A DNA stretch of 64,000 bases from Hyphomicrobiales bacterium. Its GTDB lineage: Bacteria > Pseudomonadota > Alphaproteobacteria > Rhizobiales > Rhizobiaceae. The DNA lies in the NCBI GenBank assembly GCA_900473185.1, contig UCKU01000034.1:186001-250000 (forward strand), in the 5' to 3' direction. The first letter of the stretch is position 1. The number at the start of each line of letters is the position of its first letter. The notes beneath the pieces were generated by a model. The model was given only the letters and a program-made list of their open reading frames with translations. It searched no databases and was not told the origin of the DNA. Below are positions 34,085 through 45,692 of the stretch, in pieces. The position numbers were made by a program, and so were the translations under genes.

Positions 34085-35218
34085 TCAGCCGATCATTGAA
34101 CGAATGATGGCGGCACTTTTTGCGGCTCCGTCGAGATCGAGGGAAATGGCCTGACGCAGTGGGGCGGCAAGTGCCCGTTCGATTGCTGTTTTGACATCGT
34201 CGAGGGTCAGCCCCTGCTCCGGCAGGATCTCGGCAAGGCCGAGCGCCTGCAGCCGTTCGGCGCGCACGGTCTGTTCCGTCTCACCCGCCGCCACGAAGGG
34301 GATGAGGATCGAGCGGCATTGGGTGCGCAGGAGATCACCAACCGTATTGTAACCGGCCTGCGAGATCGAGACTTTGGCGCCGCGCAGCAGCGAGGGGAAA
34401 TCCTTGCGGAACCGTACCAGCGTGACGTTGGCAGGTGCATCTTCCGACAATGCGGAAAAATCGGCAGCGGGAAGGTTGGGGCCGGTAATCAGCAGCCAGC
34501 GAAGACCGCTAGGCAGGAGTGCGGCCGCACCGCGTGCGGCGCGGATCAGCTCCAGCCCGACGGCGCCGCCACCGGCCGAAGCGATGATGTCGAATGTCTC
34601 GGATGGTTCGGGCGCGGGTGAGGGAGCAACGAGACCGGTATAGCGCAGCCGGTCGGCGATCTCAGCTGTCAGCGGGAAAGTATCTTCCAGGCGCACGAAG
34701 TCAGGATCGCCATGGACGAGCACGGCGTCGAAATGCTCCTTGATGAGCTTGACAGTTTCCTCGTCGCGACCGGGCTTGCGGTTTTCCTGCAGGATGTCGC
34801 GCACGGAACTTACAAGCTTCGGGCGTGGGCTGGCCTTTTCGATCGCCTCGAGCAACGGCAACAGTTCGAAGCGCATCTGCCGGCGTCCGAAAGGAAAAGC
34901 CTCGGTGATGACAACGTCAGGCTTTTCCTCGTCGAACGCTTTGAGAAGCAGGTCGCGGCGATTGGAGAGGAATTCTTCGTCGACTGGCCGCCCATCAGCA
35001 TTAGCAAGGCCGGAAAAGCCGACATTGCTGGCGACGACCGGCGGCAATTCCACCGTTCTGACACCCTCGCCCGGAAAGCCCGGCACGGGTAGGCCGCCGG
35101 TAACGACCGTTACCTCGAAACCGTCCTTCACCAATGCATTGGCGATACGGCTCGCACGCGCAATATGGCCGATGCCGAGCAGATGCTGGACATAAAAGAA
35201 GATGCGGGGGGCCGTCAT
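34085..35218 (-). CDS. MurG-like glycosyltransferase (GT1/GT28 fold)
   Basis: Predicted GT-B glycosyltransferase of 377 residues. The N-terminal acceptor motif is YVQHLLGIGHIARASRIANAL; the C-terminal donor domain has IIASAGGGAVGLELI, VSISQAGYNTVGDLL and FVAAGETEQTVRAERL, which resemble the UDP-sugar-binding half of MurG and related enzymes. It shares the G-x-GH-x-x-R motif with the product of 36474-37709 and is probably a paralogue. ATG 35218 overlaps the stop of the preceding GT4 gene in ATGA, indicating translational coupling. Acceptor and sugar are unknown; a cell-envelope glycan or glycolipid is plausible. Confidence 0.84.
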   Translation of the reverse strand: MTAPRIFFYVQHLLGIGHIARASRIANALVKDGFEVTVVTGGLPVPGFPGEGVRTVELPPVVASNVGFSGLANADGRPVDEEFLSNRRDLLLKAFDEEKPDVVITEAFPFGRRQMRFELLPLLEAIEKASPRPKLVSSVRDILQENRKPGRDEETVKLIKEHFDAVLVHGDPDFVRLEDTFPLTAEIADRLRYTGLVAPSPAPEPSETFDIIASAGGGAVGLELIRAARGAAALLPSGLRWLLITGPNLPAADFSALSEDAPANVTLVRFRKDFPSLLRGAKVSISQAGYNTVGDLLRTQCRSILIPFVAAGETEQTVRAERLQALGLAEILPEQGLTLDDVKTAIERALAAPLRQAISLDLDGAAKSAAIIRSMIG

Positions 35219-36462
35219 GACGCCTTCTGCCATTCTGCCTCGAACAGGCCACTCAACTGCCGGATGCTGGAGTGATAATCGAAATGCCCGCGCACGCGCT
35301 CCTCGGCCGCGTCGCCCAGCCGCTTGCGCAGGTCGGGATCGCGGATCGCCGTCTCGAGTGCTTTTGCAAGCGCTGCCGGATCTTCAGGCGGCACGACCAG
35401 ACCGTTCTCACCGTCGCTCAGCAGTTCCGGTACGCCTGAGACATTGGTGGAGAGACAGACGAGCCGTTGACTGGAGGCTTCGACCAACACATTGGGCAGT
35501 CCGTCGCGGTCGCCATTGGCGGCGATGCGGCAGGCGAGCGTGAAGAGATCGGCGCGGCGATAATGGTCAAGCACATCTTCCTGCGCCAGCGCGCCTTTCC
35601 AGGTGATACGTTCGGCAAGGCCGAGTTCAGCCGCAAGTTTCTTCAGCTTGGAAAGCTCCTCGCCGCCGCCGATATGGTCCATGCGCCAATTCAGTTCTTT
35701 CGGTAGCAGGGCAAGGGCGCGCAACAGTACGTCATAACCCTTCTTTTCCACTGCGCGGCCGACGCTGAGGATGAAGGCGGGGTCGGCGGGATCGCTGCCG
35801 TTACGGTTCGAGCGCTCGCCTGCGAAATGGCCGAAGCGGGCAAGGTCCAGGCCGTGATAGCTCAGATGTATCGCATCTTTGCGGCCGGTCAGCGCTTTCA
35901 TATGCTCGTAGCCGCTGCGGGTGCAGGTCACGGCCCAGCGGGCGCTTCCAAGCTTCTGGCCGAGGTCCCAGTCGGGCGAGGTCCAGATATCCTTGGCATG
36001 GGCCGAGCAGGTCCAGGGTGTACCTGTCAGAATGCTTGCATATTCCGTTACGGAAGCCGGCGTGTGGATGAAATGGGCATGCAGCCATTCGCCGTTATCA
36101 GGCCATTCGCGCGCCAGTACCAGGGCCTGGCCGAGCCGGCGGAAACGGTTGCGGGAGATATCGCGCGGCAGATCGGCGAAGAAACGCTTCATCAGCGCAC
36201 CGAAGCCTGGTTTAGAAAACCCGGCGAAAAGGCCCTTCAGCACACGGATCGGCTCTTCGTGCAGATATTCCGGCAGATAGACGACGCGCGCCTTGATCTC
36301 GTCATGGACAGGATGACGCTTCTTGTCGGTCGGCCGGCGCATGGAAATCAGCGTCAGGTCGAAGCCGGCCTTCTCGAGGCCGAGCAATTCCTGGGCGATG
36401 AAGGTTTCCGAAAGGCGGGGATAGCCTTTCAGCACAACGAGAATCTTGCGGCGTGGCGGCAA
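35215..36462 (-). CDS. Glycosyltransferase family 4 protein
   Basis: GT-B retaining glycosyltransferase of 415 residues. The N-terminal KGYPRLSETFIAQELLGLEKAGFDL is the common opening of GT4 colanic-acid-type enzymes. HAHFIHTPASV and CSAHAKDIW follow. The donor domain has FILSVGRAVEKKGYDVLLRAL and the E-x7-E-like segment GLPNVLVEASSQRLVCLSTNVSGVPELL. I place the start at TTG 36462, preceded by AAAGAG and 11 bases after the previous stop. The first ATG (36522) would overlap the upstream gene by 49 bases without a good ribosome site. Part of a three-glycosyltransferase block. Confidence 0.85.
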   Translation of the reverse strand: MPPRRKILVVLKGYPRLSETFIAQELLGLEKAGFDLTLISMRRPTDKKRHPVHDEIKARVVYLPEYLHEEPIRVLKGLFAGFSKPGFGALMKRFFADLPRDISRNRFRRLGQALVLAREWPDNGEWLHAHFIHTPASVTEYASILTGTPWTCSAHAKDIWTSPDWDLGQKLGSARWAVTCTRSGYEHMKALTGRKDAIHLSYHGLDLARFGHFAGERSNRNGSDPADPAFILSVGRAVEKKGYDVLLRALALLPKELNWRMDHIGGGEELSKLKKLAAELGLAERITWKGALAQEDVLDHYRRADLFTLACRIAANGDRDGLPNVLVEASSQRLVCLSTNVSGVPELLSDGENGLVVPPEDPAALAKALETAIRDPDLRKRLGDAAEERVRGHFDYHSSIRQLSGLFEAEWQKAS

Positions 36463-36473
36463 AGGATGGCTCT

Positions 36474-37709
36474 TTATTCTGCGCCGACGAGGGAAAGGTG
36501 GCGTCCGCGGCTGTCCAGCCATTCGCCCACGGTGCGGGAAATATGATCCAGCCCTTCGAGGTGCATGTTGCAGCCGCTCTTCGACGGCGGCAGCCGCGAG
36601 GGCAGGCGCTTCAGCGTCTGCGCCATGACGGAGGGGTCGGCCGACTGCTCAGGCAGCAGCATGTCGATGAGACCGAGCTCGCTGGCGCGGCGGGCGCGTA
36701 GAAGTTGCTCCTCGCGCGGGGCGACACGCGGCACGATGAGCGCTGGCTTGTCGAAGGAGAGGATCTCGCAATAAGTATTATAGCCACCCATGGCGACGAC
36801 GGCGGTCGCCCCGTCGATCAGCTCTTCCATATGATTGTCGAACTCGATTACCTCGATATAGGGGATCTTCTCGCCTTTTTTGACCAGCTTTGCACGTTCG
36901 GCGGCCGGCATGTAGGGGCCGAGCACGACAAGCGCCTTCTGGGTCAGCGTCTCGTCGGCCTCATAGGCATTCATCACGTCGTGAACGAGATCGGACCCGT
37001 CACCGCCGCCGCCGGTCGTCACCAGAATATAGTCATCCTTACGGGCATTCAGCGAGTTCTTGCCCTTGGAGACGCTACGCTGCAGGAAACCGACGAAATC
37101 CATCTTGCGGCGAACCCCCGGGGGCACGTCGAGGCCGACAAGCGGATCGTAGAAATCCGGCGGCCCATAGACCCAGATGCTGTCGTAATACTGGTCGATC
37201 TTCTGCATGACGCTGTTTCTCTTCCACTCGGCTTCAAGCAGATGTGGTGCGTCCATGATCTCGCGCAAACCAAGCACCAGAGTGGTGCCGCGCGACTTCA
37301 GATAGGCAAGCGTTTCCTCAATCTCGCCCTTCAGGCCCATCGGCTCCTTGTCGACGATGAAGATATCGGGCTGGAAGGTTTCGGCGGTGTGACGAATGCT
37401 CGATTCGCGCATCTTCAGCGTGTCCTGAAGATCGATATGGCTGGCGAGCGACGTATATTCACCGTTGCGAAGCTTGATGACGCTCGGGATCTTCACGAAA
37501 TCGACTCGGGCGCGGTAATCGAACGCGCCGGCAATCGTCGCGCCCGAGATGATCAGGATGTTCAGGCCGCGATAATCCTCGACGAGGGCATGAGCGATCG
37601 TGCGGCAACGGCGCAAGTGGCCGAGACCGAATGTATCGTGGCTGTACATGAGGATGCGCGCATCTTCGAGGCGTCTGGCCATGTGGGTGCCCTCTGAGGT
37701 GGACGACAT
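36474..37709 (-). CDS. MurG-like glycosyltransferase
   Basis: GT-B enzyme of 411 residues. The N-terminus LMYSHDTFGLGHLRRCRTIAHALVE shows the G-x-GH-x-x-R acceptor loop. The middle has LVTTGGGGDGSDLV, and the donor half has AVVAMGGYNTYCEILSFDKPALIVPR, close to the MurG/GT28 nucleotide-sugar site. It looks paralogous to the product of 34085-35218. Two starts are possible: ATG 37709 (chosen) and ATG 37682 with GAGGG upstream. It follows the permease gene oppC-like by 68 bases in the same direction and may be cotranscribed with the importer. It probably acts at the cytosolic face of the inner membrane. Confidence 0.83.
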   Translation of the reverse strand: MSSTSEGTHMARRLEDARILMYSHDTFGLGHLRRCRTIAHALVEDYRGLNILIISGATIAGAFDYRARVDFVKIPSVIKLRNGEYTSLASHIDLQDTLKMRESSIRHTAETFQPDIFIVDKEPMGLKGEIEETLAYLKSRGTTLVLGLREIMDAPHLLEAEWKRNSVMQKIDQYYDSIWVYGPPDFYDPLVGLDVPPGVRRKMDFVGFLQRSVSKGKNSLNARKDDYILVTTGGGGDGSDLVHDVMNAYEADETLTQKALVVLGPYMPAAERAKLVKKGEKIPYIEVIEFDNHMEELIDGATAVVAMGGYNTYCEILSFDKPALIVPRVAPREEQLLRARRASELGLIDMLLPEQSADPSVMAQTLKRLPSRLPPSKSGCNMHLEGLDHISRTVGEWLDSRGRHLSLVGAE

Positions 37710-37777
37710 ACTTCTACCACCCCCGTAAATCGGAGGCCACGAGGCGGCGGACGCGAAGCACCCCGCCGAACTCGACG

Positions 37778-38953
37778 TTATTTGTAGGGATCTGCCGCAT
37801 CGCGCAAGCCATCTCCCAGAAAATTGAACGCCAAAATCACCAGCACCACCGGAACGATCGGGAACAACAGCCATGGGTAGAAGGCGATAACGCTTACGCT
37901 CTTGGCCTCCGTCAGCAGGATGCCCCAGCTGGTGATGGGCGGCCGCAGGCCAAGGCCGAGGAAGGAAAGCGCCGTCTCACCGAGGATCATACCCGGGATG
38001 GAAATCGTGGCGGATGCGATGAGATGCGACATGAAACCGGGCACGAGATGGCGGCCGATGACACGGGGGGTGCTGGCACCCATGAGCTGGGCCGCCTGGA
38101 CATAATCTTCCTCACGTAGCGCCAGAAGCTTGGAACGCACGGCGCGGGCGAGACCTGTCCAGTCGATGATGCCGAGAATGACGGTGATACCGAAATAGAT
38201 GACGATCGGGCTCCATGTCACCGGCATGATGGCGGCAAGCGCCATCCAGAGCGGCAGCGAGGGTAGTGATTGCAGCACTTCGATCAGGCGCTGCACGATG
38301 AGATCGAAGACGCCGCCCCAATAACCGGCAAGGCCGCCGATGACGATGCCGAGTACAAAGCTGATGGAAATACCGATCAGCCCGATGGTGAGCGAGATGC
38401 GCGCGCCATAAAGGATGCGCGAAAGCACGTCACGGCCAAGACGGTCGGTGCCGAGCAGGAACATCTGCCCGCCGATTGCCGGACAAACGAGATGATAATT
38501 GGAAGCGACAAGTCCCCAGAACTTGTAGCCATCACCACGGCAGAAGAAGCGGATCGGCTGGATGTCCTTCTGATTGTCGGTATAGAGACGGTGCAGGGTG
38601 TCGATATCGAGCGTCATCTGCCGGCCATAGACGAAGGGGCCGACGAAATTGCCCTGGCTGTCGAAAAGACGGACGCGCTGAGGCGGCGAATGGATAAAGT
38701 CGACGTTGCGGGTATGCAGCCCGTAAGGCGCCAGGAACTCGACGATCAGGATCATCAGGTAGACGGCGGCAAGGAAAATGCCGGATGCAAGCGCCAGCTT
38801 GTGGCGCTTGAACTTCCACCACATGAGCTGCTTCTGCGAGGCGAGGTGGATACGCGACTGGGCTGACGTCATCGTCTCCGTTGCGATCGGATCGAACGGG
38901 GCGGTCGAAACATAATGCGGCAGCGGCGCACCGGGTGCGGGTAGGGGCGACAT
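37778..38953 (-). CDS. Dipeptide/oligopeptide-type ABC transporter permease (OppC/DppC-like)
   Basis: Inner-membrane permease of 391 residues. A leader of about 50 cytosolic residues precedes the first helix (LALASGIFLAAVYLMILIVEFLAPYG), then a large periplasmic loop with Cys (about 75-180), then five helices. Family elements are LLGTDRLGRDVLSRILYGARISLTIGL and the EAA loop region QAAQLMGASTPRVIGRHLVPG. The C-terminus LGDGLRDAADPYK is typical. The ATG overlaps the stop of the OppB-like gene (TAATG). Last gene of the importer. Confidence 0.92.
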   Translation of the reverse strand: MSPLPAPGAPLPHYVSTAPFDPIATETMTSAQSRIHLASQKQLMWWKFKRHKLALASGIFLAAVYLMILIVEFLAPYGLHTRNVDFIHSPPQRVRLFDSQGNFVGPFVYGRQMTLDIDTLHRLYTDNQKDIQPIRFFCRGDGYKFWGLVASNYHLVCPAIGGQMFLLGTDRLGRDVLSRILYGARISLTIGLIGISISFVLGIVIGGLAGYWGGVFDLIVQRLIEVLQSLPSLPLWMALAAIMPVTWSPIVIYFGITVILGIIDWTGLARAVRSKLLALREEDYVQAAQLMGASTPRVIGRHLVPGFMSHLIASATISIPGMILGETALSFLGLGLRPPITSWGILLTEAKSVSVIAFYPWLLFPIVPVVLVILAFNFLGDGLRDAADPYK

Positions 38954-39951
38954 TATTTGGTGCTCCTGCCTTGCAGACGGATGCGGGGATCGAGGAAGCC
39001 GAGCGCGATATCGGAAATCAGCACGCCGATGACGTTCAGGAAAGCGAGGAACATCAGGAACGAACCGGCAAGATACATGTCCTGGCTCTGCAACGCCTTG
39101 ATCAGCATCGGCCCGGTCGTCTCCAGGGACAGCACGATGGCGACGATCTCGGCGCCTGATATGATCGACGGCAGGATCGAGCCAATATCGGCAACGAAGA
39201 AGTTGAGCGCCATGCGCAGCGGATATTTGATAAGGGCGCGTATCGGATGCAGGCCCTTAGCGCGCGCCGTCGTCACATATTGCTTCTGCATCTCGTCGAG
39301 CAGATTGGCGCGAAGGCGGCGGATCATGCCGGCTGTGCCGGCCGTTCCGACAATGACGACGGGGATCCAGAGGTGAGCAAGGATCGACCTCGCCTTCTCC
39401 CAACTCATCGGCTGGTTCAGATATTGCTGGTCCATTAGATGGCCGATGGAGAGCCCGAACCAGACATTGGCGAAATACATCAGGATCAGCGCCAGCATGA
39501 AGTTCGGGATGGCGATGCCGAGCAAGCCGAGGAAGGTCAACCCGTAATCGCCCCAGCTATATTGATGGGTCGCCGAATAGATGCCGATCGGGAAGGCGAT
39601 CAGCCAGGTGAGAAGGATGGTTGAGAAGGAGACGAGGATCGTCAGCCACAGGCGGTCGCCCACAACGTCGGAAACCGGCAGCTGATATTCGAAGGAATAG
39701 CCGAAATCGCCGTGCAGCATGCCCCCGACCCAGAAGAAGTAACGCACGATCTCCGGTTGGTCGAAGCCGTATTGGTGGCGCAGCTCCTCGATTTCCTGCA
39801 GGTTTGCGGTCTCGCCCTGGGCGCGCAGTTCGGCGATCTGGCTTTCGAAGAAGTCACCGGGCGGCAGTTCGATGATGACGAAGACCAGCGCCGATATCAC
39901 GAGCAGGGTCGGCACCATGGCGGCGATACGCCAGAGGATATAGCGGATCAT
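38953..39951 (-). CDS. Dipeptide/oligopeptide-type ABC transporter permease (OppB/DppB-like)
   Basis: Inner-membrane permease of 332 residues and six helices. It has the usual start IRYILWRIAAMVPTLLVISALVFVII, the ALIKYPLRMALNFFVADIGSILP region and the closing LISDIALGFLDPRIRL. The EAA-type segment ARAKGLHPIRALIKY contacts the ATPase. It follows the binding-protein gene by three bases and overlaps the OppC-like gene by one base, so the importer genes are tightly coupled. Confidence 0.93.
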   Translation of the reverse strand: MIRYILWRIAAMVPTLLVISALVFVIIELPPGDFFESQIAELRAQGETANLQEIEELRHQYGFDQPEIVRYFFWVGGMLHGDFGYSFEYQLPVSDVVGDRLWLTILVSFSTILLTWLIAFPIGIYSATHQYSWGDYGLTFLGLLGIAIPNFMLALILMYFANVWFGLSIGHLMDQQYLNQPMSWEKARSILAHLWIPVVIVGTAGTAGMIRRLRANLLDEMQKQYVTTARAKGLHPIRALIKYPLRMALNFFVADIGSILPSIISGAEIVAIVLSLETTGPMLIKALQSQDMYLAGSFLMFLAFLNVIGVLISDIALGFLDPRIRLQGRSTK

Positions 39952-39954
39952 CGC

Positions 39955-41858
39955 TCAGGCCTCCTTGAACCAGAAGGTGTCCGGCATGTAGACGCCGAGG
40001 AAGGAGGTTGGATCGAAGCCGTAGAGCGCGTGCTCCGGCACGTTCTGCATTTTGGCGGATCTGAGGATCGGCTGCAGCGTGCTGTTGATGAGGCCGATCG
40101 AAAAGACCTGCTGGGTATAGAGGGAGAGCATCTTGTGCCAGATAACCTCACGCTCTTCCGTCGTGGCACTTGCGCCCCACTGGTTCAGGAGATCCACAAG
40201 CTCGGCCGCCTCCGGCAGATCGGGCGCCTTGCCCTCCTGACCGGCCGAAAGATAGTACATGCCCCAGAGCGGCCATTGAAGCTGGTCATCCAGCGTAGGG
40301 GCTAGTCCATAGGGAGACATGTCGGCGGTCGGCACGCCGTTATCCAGCCCGTACCAGATCGACATCATGATCGAGCCGCTCATGGCGCGATTGCGGAAGA
40401 CGTCGCGCTGCGAGGTGCGGGTGAAGAGCGCCAGACCAATATTGGCCCAGTGATCGTGCACGAGTTCCAGAACGTCCGTGTCGAGATTGCTCTCGCCGGC
40501 TGTCTCGACGGTGATCTCGGCGCGGCGTCCATCAGGCAGCAGGCGGATGCCATCGCTGTCGCGCTTGTTGAGGCCGAGTTCGTCGAGCAGCCTGTTGGCG
40601 GTGTCAGGGTCGAAATTCACATAGGCATCGGCATATTCCTGCTTGAAGAGCGGGCTTTCGGGCAGCACCGTATCGGCACTCGCCTTGCCGAGACCGTAGA
40701 AGGCCACCATGTTGATCTCATGCCGGTTGATCGCCAGTGACAAGGCACGGCGGAAACGCACGTCGCGGAAGAGCGTGCGCCAGGCTTCGTCGGCGACGTT
40801 GAGGTTCGGCAACAGTGTGATGCGCGAGCCGCGCGCCATCTTCCAGAGATTGACCTTCACCGGGAAGCGCTTTTCCGCCTCTTTCAGGAAGGTGTAGTCG
40901 TTGAAGTCGATGCCAGTCGCCTGCAAGTCGGATTCGCCCGCACCCGCCTTGGCAGCGATGATCGAGGAGGACGAGACGTTGAGAATGAAGCGGTCGAGAT
41001 AGGGCAGCTGCATGCCGTTCTCGTCCACGCGGTGGAAGAACGGATTGCGCTCGAAGACGAACTGATCGGCCGGCGGAGCCGTGCGGTTTTTCCAGGGATC
41101 TAGCGTTGGCAGATCGGGATTGTTGGGCCGGGAAGCAAGGGCCATCTTGATGTGCAGATCCGCCCACTTCTTGGCGCGGTTCTTTTTCATCAGCTCTTCA
41201 AGCTTGTCCTTGTCCTGAAAGCCTTTGTGGAACTGTTTCAGGTAATGGCCTGGGCCAGAGATAACGAGCGGCAGAGGTCCGGCAAGCGCCGACAGGAAAA
41301 CCGGGTTGGGCTTGTCCCAGGTGTAGCGCACCGTCAGCTCGTCGAGCACTTCGAAGCGCGGCAGGGAGCCGTGTGGACGCAGCTCCAGCGCACCGCCGCC
41401 GGGCGTCAGTTCCTTGTTGAGGATGACTTCTTCCCACCAGTAGCGGAAGGCTTCGGCCGTGAAGGGATGCCCGTCAGACCACTTGTGTCCGTCGCGCAGG
41501 TAAAAGGTAAAGACCGTGTCATTCTCCGAGGTGAAGTCCCGCAGGATATCGGGTTGAAACTGCAGCTTCGTGTCGTAGCCGACCAGCCGCGAATAGCCGT
41601 AGACCGTCATGTAGCGGATATCGCGTACACCGCCGATGATGGTGCGCACAGTGCCGCCATAGGTGCCGGGCACACGGCCCATGTCCTTGAGATTGACGAT
41701 ACGCGGCTCGGTCGGAATGCGCTCGGCCATTGGCGGCAGACTGCCGTCAGCCACCCTGGCCTTCAAAATTTCCGGCTCGGCGAGCTGCTGGGCCCGCAGT
41801 ACCGAAGGCGCGATGACCGAGCCGATTAGGCCGCCGAGAAAGATACGGCGCGTCACCA

Positions 41859-41859
<1 letters not shown>
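39955..41859 (-). CDS. Peptide-type ABC transporter substrate-binding protein with Tat-like leader
   Basis: Periplasmic solute-binding protein of 634 residues of the SBP family 5 (peptide/nickel/opine type). The leader MVTRRIFLGGLIGSVIAP has twin arginines, and cleavage is likely near LRAQQ. Typical elements are FYLRDGHKWSDGHPFTAEAFRYWWEEV, RFRRALSLAINRHEI and PDTANRLLDELGL. At 634 residues it is longer than DppA (about 535), like binding proteins for larger ligands. The ATG shares one base with the ATPase-gene stop (TGATG). The adjacent glycosyltransferases raise the possibility of a glycan or muropeptide ligand, which is inference. Confidence 0.9.
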
Positions 41860-43748
<1,889 letters not shown>

Positions 43749-43932
43749 ACCAACGAAATTCCCCAGTCCTTATGTGTTCCCGTTAAGGCACACTATCGTA
43801 CCGTAAACGGGGTGTCTAGTTGATGACAGACATGGGAAAACGCGGCGCATGGCGCCTGTTTTAAAAGGCACTTGATGCGAGGGTTCTCATATACGGTGCA
43901 GCGGCTAAAGCGGCTGCAATGTTCGCGCGTGA

Positions 43933-45273
43933 TTACTGAATGAATTTTTCGATCGGCGTACGTTTTACCTGTTTCTTGTCGCGGTGAAGCATGATGACCT
44001 GTTCGGCTTCCGAAAGGCCGTTCTGAACGGATTCGCGGAAGCCTTCGTCGACATGGAGGCCGGATGCCGGCGCCCGCGGCTGCAGCACCGTCACCTTCTG
44101 GCGGATGCCGCGCAACTTTTCCTCGCCAAGGGTGATCCATTCGCCGCCGCAATAGCCGGCAAAGGCTTGGCTCGCGACGACCTCGCGGCTGTATTTCTTC
44201 GTCAGCACCTGCAGGCGCTGCACTTCGTTCACCGCAGAGCCGAAGGCGGAGAAGGTAAGGCGATCCTTCAGGCCGACATTGCCGAACATGACGTTGCCGA
44301 CATGCAGGCCGATGCCGTAGCCGATCTTCGGAAGCCCCTTCGCCTCGCGATCCTTGTTCAGTTCGGCAACCCGCGCCTGCGCATGATGCACCGCAGAAAG
44401 CGCTGCCTCGCAGGCGATTTTGGACGGGTCCTTGTGGCGCCCGCAGGGATAGACGGCCAGGAAGCCGTCGCCGAGGAAGCTCAGGATTTCGCCGCCGTTG
44501 CGGTTGAAGGGCGCGGCGATCGCGTCGAAGAACTGGTTGAGCGTATCGATGTAGGCCTGCCGGCCTTCCTTCTCGGCATACATGGTCGATTCGCGCATAT
44601 CCGCCATGACGAGAGCGGCACGGATCGTCTCACCGTCGCCACGGCGAACCTGGCCGTTCAACACGCGTTTGCCGGCATCGCCGCCGAGATAGGTGGTCAG
44701 CATATTGTTGGCGAGCTTGGCAAGCACCGCCATCTTGGCGGCGACCGCCAGATGGTTTTGCATGCGCAGCAGCGCGTCGATCATGTCGTCGGAAAAGCCG
44801 GCCGGGCTATCGGTCGACCAGGAGCCCATCATGCCCTGCACCGACCCGTCGCCGAAGGGTTGCACGAAGGCGAGGTAATCGGTGACCTTTTCCTGCCGGA
44901 GATCCTCGAAGATCGGAAATTCGCTCGGGCCGTCAGGCATGATGCGGCGGCGGATATGCTGCAGATTGTTGTCGAGAAGATGGAAATAAGGGCTCTGCAG
45001 GAAGCGGTCTGGCTTCTGGCCGGCCGGCATGCGGAAGCCCTCGATGGTCACGCCGCTGGAGCGCTTCCAGGTGAAGCTCAGCGCGTCGTAAAGCGGATGC
45101 AGCATCGAGAAGGTCAGGTGCACGCGCGCGAGTGGCAGGCCGGCGGCCGCAAGCCGCTCGCAGAAACCGCGCACGATGTTTTCAAGGTCGTCACCGGCCA
45201 GCGAAGAATTCGTCAGCCATTCAGCAACACGGTCCAACAAAATGGAGGATACGCTGGATTCGATCGTGCTCAT
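43933..45273 (-). CDS. Soluble class III adenylate/guanylate cyclase
   Basis: Cytosolic cyclase of 446 residues. An N-terminal sensor-like region of about 180 residues (no recognised domain; AALSF- and LQHIRRRI-type helices) is joined to a class III catalytic domain. The two metal-binding aspartates are at 225 (VMADMRES) and 269 (FLGDGFLAVYP). Later elements IGYGIGLHVGNVMFGNVG and TFSAFGSAVNEVQRLQ match the transition-state Asn/Arg region. There is no membrane segment. I chose ATG 45273 over an ATG six codons upstream. It is upstream of the importer genes, which start 184 bases away. Whether it makes cAMP or cGMP cannot be told from sequence by eye. Confidence 0.88.
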   Translation of the reverse strand: MSTIESSVSSILLDRVAEWLTNSSLAGDDLENIVRGFCERLAAAGLPLARVHLTFSMLHPLYDALSFTWKRSSGVTIEGFRMPAGQKPDRFLQSPYFHLLDNNLQHIRRRIMPDGPSEFPIFEDLRQEKVTDYLAFVQPFGDGSVQGMMGSWSTDSPAGFSDDMIDALLRMQNHLAVAAKMAVLAKLANNMLTTYLGGDAGKRVLNGQVRRGDGETIRAALVMADMRESTMYAEKEGRQAYIDTLNQFFDAIAAPFNRNGGEILSFLGDGFLAVYPCGRHKDPSKIACEAALSAVHHAQARVAELNKDREAKGLPKIGYGIGLHVGNVMFGNVGLKDRLTFSAFGSAVNEVQRLQVLTKKYSREVVASQAFAGYCGGEWITLGEEKLRGIRQKVTVLQPRAPASGLHVDEGFRESVQNGLSEAEQVIMLHRDKKQVKRTPIEKFIQ

Positions 45274-45692
45274 TCTTGGTATTATCCTCATGGCGCACGT
45301 CCATCCCGAAAGGCAAAAACAAGCCGGACCTGCCCATTCACGATGAGCAGATCACAAAAAAATCAGGATGTACGAGCGGTATTATCGTGTCAACGATTGC
45401 CGATGACCGGCTGTGACACCCGCCGGCTTCCGACCTCCTGGAAACGGGCGAGCAATCTTTGCAAAGTGGTTCATTATCATCTGCCAAAATAGGCACGCTG
45501 AAAGTGCGAAACAATGGCATCAGGAATTTTTTTGTGCGTCCCGGTTGCCGGGATGGCGGCCCCCGAGTCATTTCGGCCACACCCGGCTAATGAAACCAGG
45601 GCGCGGCACGTAAAGGCGCTGCGAAGGGGCCGGGTTTAATTTGCCGCGATCATGCATTAGATCAGCGTTCGGATTCACTTTTCGCAAGAGGC
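45274..45692. other. Divergent intergenic region, no gene seen
   Basis: This 419-base gap lies between the cyclase (minus) and the nucleotide-sugar dehydrogenase (plus). It must hold both promoters. A short hairpin (TCCCGG-TTG-CCGGGA, 45539-45553) has no downstream T-run in either direction. I see no small gene or known RNA. Confidence 0.4.

Noticed and set aside
43984..45492. Long plus-strand frame opposite the soluble cyclase
   Set aside because: Cyclase metal motifs are on the minus strand; the plus-strand translation lacks any fold signature.
45539..45553. Hairpin TCCCGG-TTG-CCGGGA as terminator
   Set aside because: It lies between divergent starts and has no T-run on the downstream side in either direction.
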